Shown here in pieces: positions 61,630 to 64,000 of a stretch of 64,000 nucleotides of DNA. The notes below the pieces were generated by a model. The model saw only the letters and a program-made list of their open reading frames with translations, had not been told where the DNA came from and did no database searches. Origin of the DNA: Methanohalophilus euhalobius. GTDB lineage: Archaea; Halobacteriota; Methanosarcinia; Methanosarcinales; Methanosarcinaceae. Where the stretch lies: positions 124,001-188,000 of the forward strand of contig NZ_OBDR01000003.1 of NCBI RefSeq assembly GCF_900215215.1, written 5' to 3'. Position 1 is the first letter of the stretch, and each line of letters begins with the position of its first letter. Position numbers and translations under genes: made by a program.

Positions 61630-62400
61630 TCAGGGTTTCGATGTACCGTTCATACGAATATTGCTATAATACATACATTCTTCCCTGGAAAAGAGAGGCA
61701 TAGGCACATCTTCATCCACCAACATTACAGGTGCATTCCTCACAATTACGCAGGGTACACTTTCTCCACCCTCACCCATTACAAGCTGGCAGGCAGACAT
61801 AATATTATCAGCCACAGCCTTATGAGTGATATGAAGGATATTTCCAAACAGGTCACTCTCTCCCCGGGCATCCTCGACCGGAATTATTCCGGAGGTACCA
61901 AGCGCCACACCCACACATCCCAGTCGCAGGGGCTGGGTACGACTGTCACCCACAATTACACCTATATCACATCCAAATTTATCCCTGAGTCCTTTCCTTA
62001 TAACTGAAGCACTTTTATCGGCATCTTCTGGAAGCAGGACAACATGGCCTGCCGGGGCATTGGAACCATCAATTCCTGCATTGGGAGAAAGATTTCCTTT
62101 AGTTATAGTCAATGCGGCACCGGGCACTCCCCCGAATACTTCATCACATTCCTGCAACACCAATTCCATTTCCCGCGGATCGAGGCTGTAGCGGTGGGCC
62201 AGTTTCAGTGCCTGTTGTGTGGGACTTATGTCTGAAAGGTTCACTATCCTTCCTTCAGCTGTAGCAACTGCAGATTCGGCCAGCACTACCACGTCACCAT
62301 TTTCCAGAGTAATGGATTGTTCTGCAAAAGATTTTGAAAGAATCTCTACAATATTATCCCCGGAATTTATAATGGGGGTTTTTACGCCTATAAGCTGCAT
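61630..62400 (-). CDS. cofE: coenzyme F420-0:L-glutamate ligase
   Basis: 256 residues from the ATG at 62400, ten bases after the thiC stop. Motifs: MQLIGVKTPIINSGDNIVEIL, GDVVVLAESAVATAEGRIV, VIVGDSRTQPLRLGCVGVALGTSGI and the C-terminal MGEGGESVPCVIVRNAP. It adds glutamates to F420-0 using GTP, completing the hydride carrier used in methanogenesis. The open frame to 62427 would overlap thiC and is not preferred. Confidence 0.94.
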   Translation of the reverse strand: MQLIGVKTPIINSGDNIVEILSKSFAEQSITLENGDVVVLAESAVATAEGRIVNLSDISPTQQALKLAHRYSLDPREMELVLQECDEVFGGVPGAALTITKGNLSPNAGIDGSNAPAGHVVLLPEDADKSASVIRKGLRDKFGCDIGVIVGDSRTQPLRLGCVGVALGTSGIIPVEDARGESDLFGNILHITHKAVADNIMSACQLVMGEGGESVPCVIVRNAPVMLVDEDVPMPLFSREECMYYSNIRMNGTSKP

Positions 62401-62410
62401 TGAAGGGGAT

Positions 62411-63655
62411 TTATTCGCCTTCTGCAAGATATTCCCCCATTATCTGGATGGCACAATATTCCCCACACATGGAACAGGGGCCCTCCATCGGGCAAAAATC
62501 CCTTGGACGATCCGGGTCAACAGCAAGTTCCATCTGTCCTTCCCAATCAAAACTGGCGCGTCTTTTTGCAAGCATACGATCTTTTTCTGCCATACCATAT
62601 TTCATCGAGTCACCTATATGAGCCGCTATCTTGAAAGCAACAAGGCCTTCCATCACCTGATCCGGGGTTGGCAGGGAAAGGTGTTCGGAAGGAGTTATGT
62701 AACAAAGATAATCGGCACCGGCACCGCTTGCCATACTTGCCCCTACAGCCCCTGCGATATGATCATAGCCCAGGGCAATATCCGTAGGCAGGGGACCTGC
62801 CACAAAAAGGGGATGAGGGGATTTGGAACGATAGGCCTCAACATATTCAGCAATGGAAGATGCTGCCACATGGCCACCCATACCTTCTATGATTACCTGC
62901 ACGCCTTGCTCATTGGCACGTTTTGCAAGGGCTGCATTTTTTTCCATCTCCATCAGCTGGGCCGGGTCCGGCCTGTCATGGATACAGCCGCTTCTCATAG
63001 TGTTACCCAAAGACAGCACCACATCCTTATCCCGGAGAATTGCCATGACCTCATCGAAGTTTTCAAGAAATGGGTTTTCACAGCCGCTGACTAACATGAA
63101 GACACTGGTAAATGAGCCTCCCTTGGAAACCATTCCCATCAGCCTTCCCGAACCCTTCACTTCCTCAAGCATCGCTCTTTCCACACAGTGCAATACCACA
63201 GAACTTATGCCTTCGGCTACCTGGGATCTGAGATAGGAAAGAATGTCAGCTGAAGTGACATTTTTCAGCCCACATTCCACAACTGCCTGGTAAACGGGAA
63301 CCGTAGTCAATGGCAAGGTGGTGTTTTCGATAATTGCTTTACGAATCTGCGGGATGTCTCCCCCCATTGAAAGATCGGTTATGGTATCGGCACCGTATTT
63401 TTCTGCAATCCGGGCTTTTTCAATCTCTGAGGAGGGATCAATGCTCGCAGCGGAACTGCCAAGATTTACATTGATTTTGGTAGTAGCCCCTTCCCCGATG
63501 GCAACCGGAGGATTGCCCTGTCTTGTCATGATTACAAGGCTGCCCCTTGCGACACGGGATAGTACCGTGTCAGGATTCATTTTTTCCTGTACTGCGACCT
63601 GCTGCATCTCAGCGGTCAGTTCACCGTTTTTGGCATGATCGATCTGTGTAAGCAT
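62411..63655 (-). CDS. thiC: phosphomethylpyrimidine synthase ThiC
   Basis: 414 residues, the short archaeal form. Barrel motifs VNLGSSAASID, DTITDLSMGGDIPQIRKAI and EGMGGHVAASSIAEYVE, and the C-terminal cluster CSMCGEYCA (CxxCxxxxC), which binds the radical SAM 4Fe-4S cluster. It rearranges aminoimidazole ribotide into the thiamine pyrimidine. No TPP riboswitch is visible upstream, where the MetF-like gene ends 17 bases away. Confidence 0.95.
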   Translation of the reverse strand: MLTQIDHAKNGELTAEMQQVAVQEKMNPDTVLSRVARGSLVIMTRQGNPPVAIGEGATTKINVNLGSSAASIDPSSEIEKARIAEKYGADTITDLSMGGDIPQIRKAIIENTTLPLTTVPVYQAVVECGLKNVTSADILSYLRSQVAEGISSVVLHCVERAMLEEVKGSGRLMGMVSKGGSFTSVFMLVSGCENPFLENFDEVMAILRDKDVVLSLGNTMRSGCIHDRPDPAQLMEMEKNAALAKRANEQGVQVIIEGMGGHVAASSIAEYVEAYRSKSPHPLFVAGPLPTDIALGYDHIAGAVGASMASGAGADYLCYITPSEHLSLPTPDQVMEGLVAFKIAAHIGDSMKYGMAEKDRMLAKRRASFDWEGQMELAVDPDRPRDFCPMEGPCSMCGEYCAIQIMGEYLAEGE

Positions 63656-63672
63656 AATAATCCCTAAAAGGG

Positions 63673-64000
63673 TCAGTGTTTTTCATGTAAGCCGGCCATT
63701 TCAAAGAGGGCCGTGATATGCCTGTAATGGCCAATGGGCATAAGATGGATACCCCTGCACACCTTCTTTAATTCACGTATCTGTTCGGCACATATTAGAA
63801 GGCCTTCTTCTGCAGGATCTGTCGAGGATTCCATGCGTGCTATCAGTTCATCACCAACCCGGATACCCGGTATCTTTTCGTTCATGAAACGGGCCATATG
63901 GGCGGACTTGAGAGGAATAAGCCCCGCAAGCACCGGCACCTCCATATGGGAAATGCCTTCCATGAATGTTTCAAAATGTCCGATATCATAGACAGCCTGG
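63673..64000 (-). CDS. methylenetetrahydrofolate reductase-like protein (MetF), C-terminal part, cut by window edge
   Basis: The frame enters from the right edge reading QAVYDIGHFETFMEGI and continues VPVLAGLIPLKSAHMARFMNEKIPGIRVGDELIARMESS to GIHLMPIGHYRHITALFEMAGL. These are the C-terminal barrel motifs of the MetF/Mer-like TIM-barrel family, in particular the AGLIPLKSA and PGI(R)V segments. About 109 residues are visible. In methanogens such proteins may act in methyl transfer or methionine metabolism. It lies upstream of thiC on the same strand. Confidence 0.8.
   Translation of the reverse strand, partial: QAVYDIGHFETFMEGISHMEVPVLAGLIPLKSAHMARFMNEKIPGIRVGDELIARMESSTDPAEEGLLICAEQIRELKKVCRGIHLMPIGHYRHITALFEMAGLHEKH

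Noticed and set aside
63656-63672. TPP riboswitch ahead of thiC
   Set aside because: Only 17 bases separate thiC from the upstream gene, too short for the aptamer.
1-64000. CRISPR array, prophage or integrated plasmid
   Set aside because: No regularly spaced repeats, integrase, capsid, terminase or replication genes were seen; mobile DNA is limited to IS remnants, one TnpB element and a possible MITE.

Overview
The window is chromosomal DNA from a methanogenic archaeon, most likely a Methanosarcinaceae member of the Methanolobus/Methanohalophilus/Methanococcoides kind. Evidence: CofE for coenzyme F420, a three-gene archaeal glutamate synthase beside an FrhB-like F420 oxidoreductase, the four-subunit pyruvate:ferredoxin oxidoreductase, archaeal SRP RNA, RNase P subunit Rpp21, aIF5A, ABCE1, TATA-type promoters and methanogen-only families (DUF1699, DUF2073, UPF0200/UPF0201). 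The genus is an inference from gene content and composition. No rRNA, CRISPR array, prophage or origin was seen.

Layout. 1-3400: DHH phosphoesterase (cut by the left edge), Hjc-like nuclease, DUF1699, a probable 157-bp MITE, MBL hydrolase, RNase P Rpp21. 3400-5510: tRNA-Ser and SRP RNA, then a TnpB-only transposon and a small winged-helix regulator. 5505-9520: KaiC-type ATPase, exonuclease VII (xseA-xseB), FrhB-like protein. 10255-15001: nitrogen assimilation block (glutamate synthase in three pieces plus glnA). 15175-17790: radical SAM/SPASM enzyme, then a scar holding a broken copy of the glnA 5' end and a deleted transposon. 17990-24350: bifunctional-nuclease family protein, DinB, endonuclease III, porCDAB, tRNA-dihydrouridine synthase. 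24421-27660: UPF0200/UPF0201/isomerase operon, RHH regulator, a frameshifted secreted-protein pseudogene, tRNA-Lys and an IS remnant. 27759-30405: DtxR-FeoA regulator and FeoB. 30678-32479: DNA-repair group (TPD nuclease, HhH glycosylase). 32507-35562: prs, moaC, nnr. 35695-39142: DHH/Rossmann protein, YkgJ-type cysteine protein, homoaconitase large subunit. 39264-46409: CBS proteins, hisE, NOG1-like GTPase, aminotransferase, hxlB, DUF2073 with Era-like GTPase, PhoU-like regulator. 46489-49061: pcm, zinc-finger protein, agmatinase and aIF5A. 49136-52413: ogt, secreted metzincin, secreted nuclease, MazG, hisF. 53280-57860: a rearranged cobalt ECF transporter surrounded by transposon debris. 57872-64000: ABCE1, EMC6-like protein, MBL nuclease, thioredoxin, cofE, thiC and a MetF-like C-terminus.

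Most of the window is ordinary core metabolism and information processing. The unusual content lies in four scarred places: the MITE at 1943-2099, the TnpB locus with a second TnpB tail beside it, the glnA 5' duplication with an orphan promoter and start codon, and the cobalt-transporter locus, where cbiMN and cbiOQ converge on a deleted IS and a second cbiO survives only as its C-terminal tail. No wholly new multi-gene system could be demonstrated from sequence alone.
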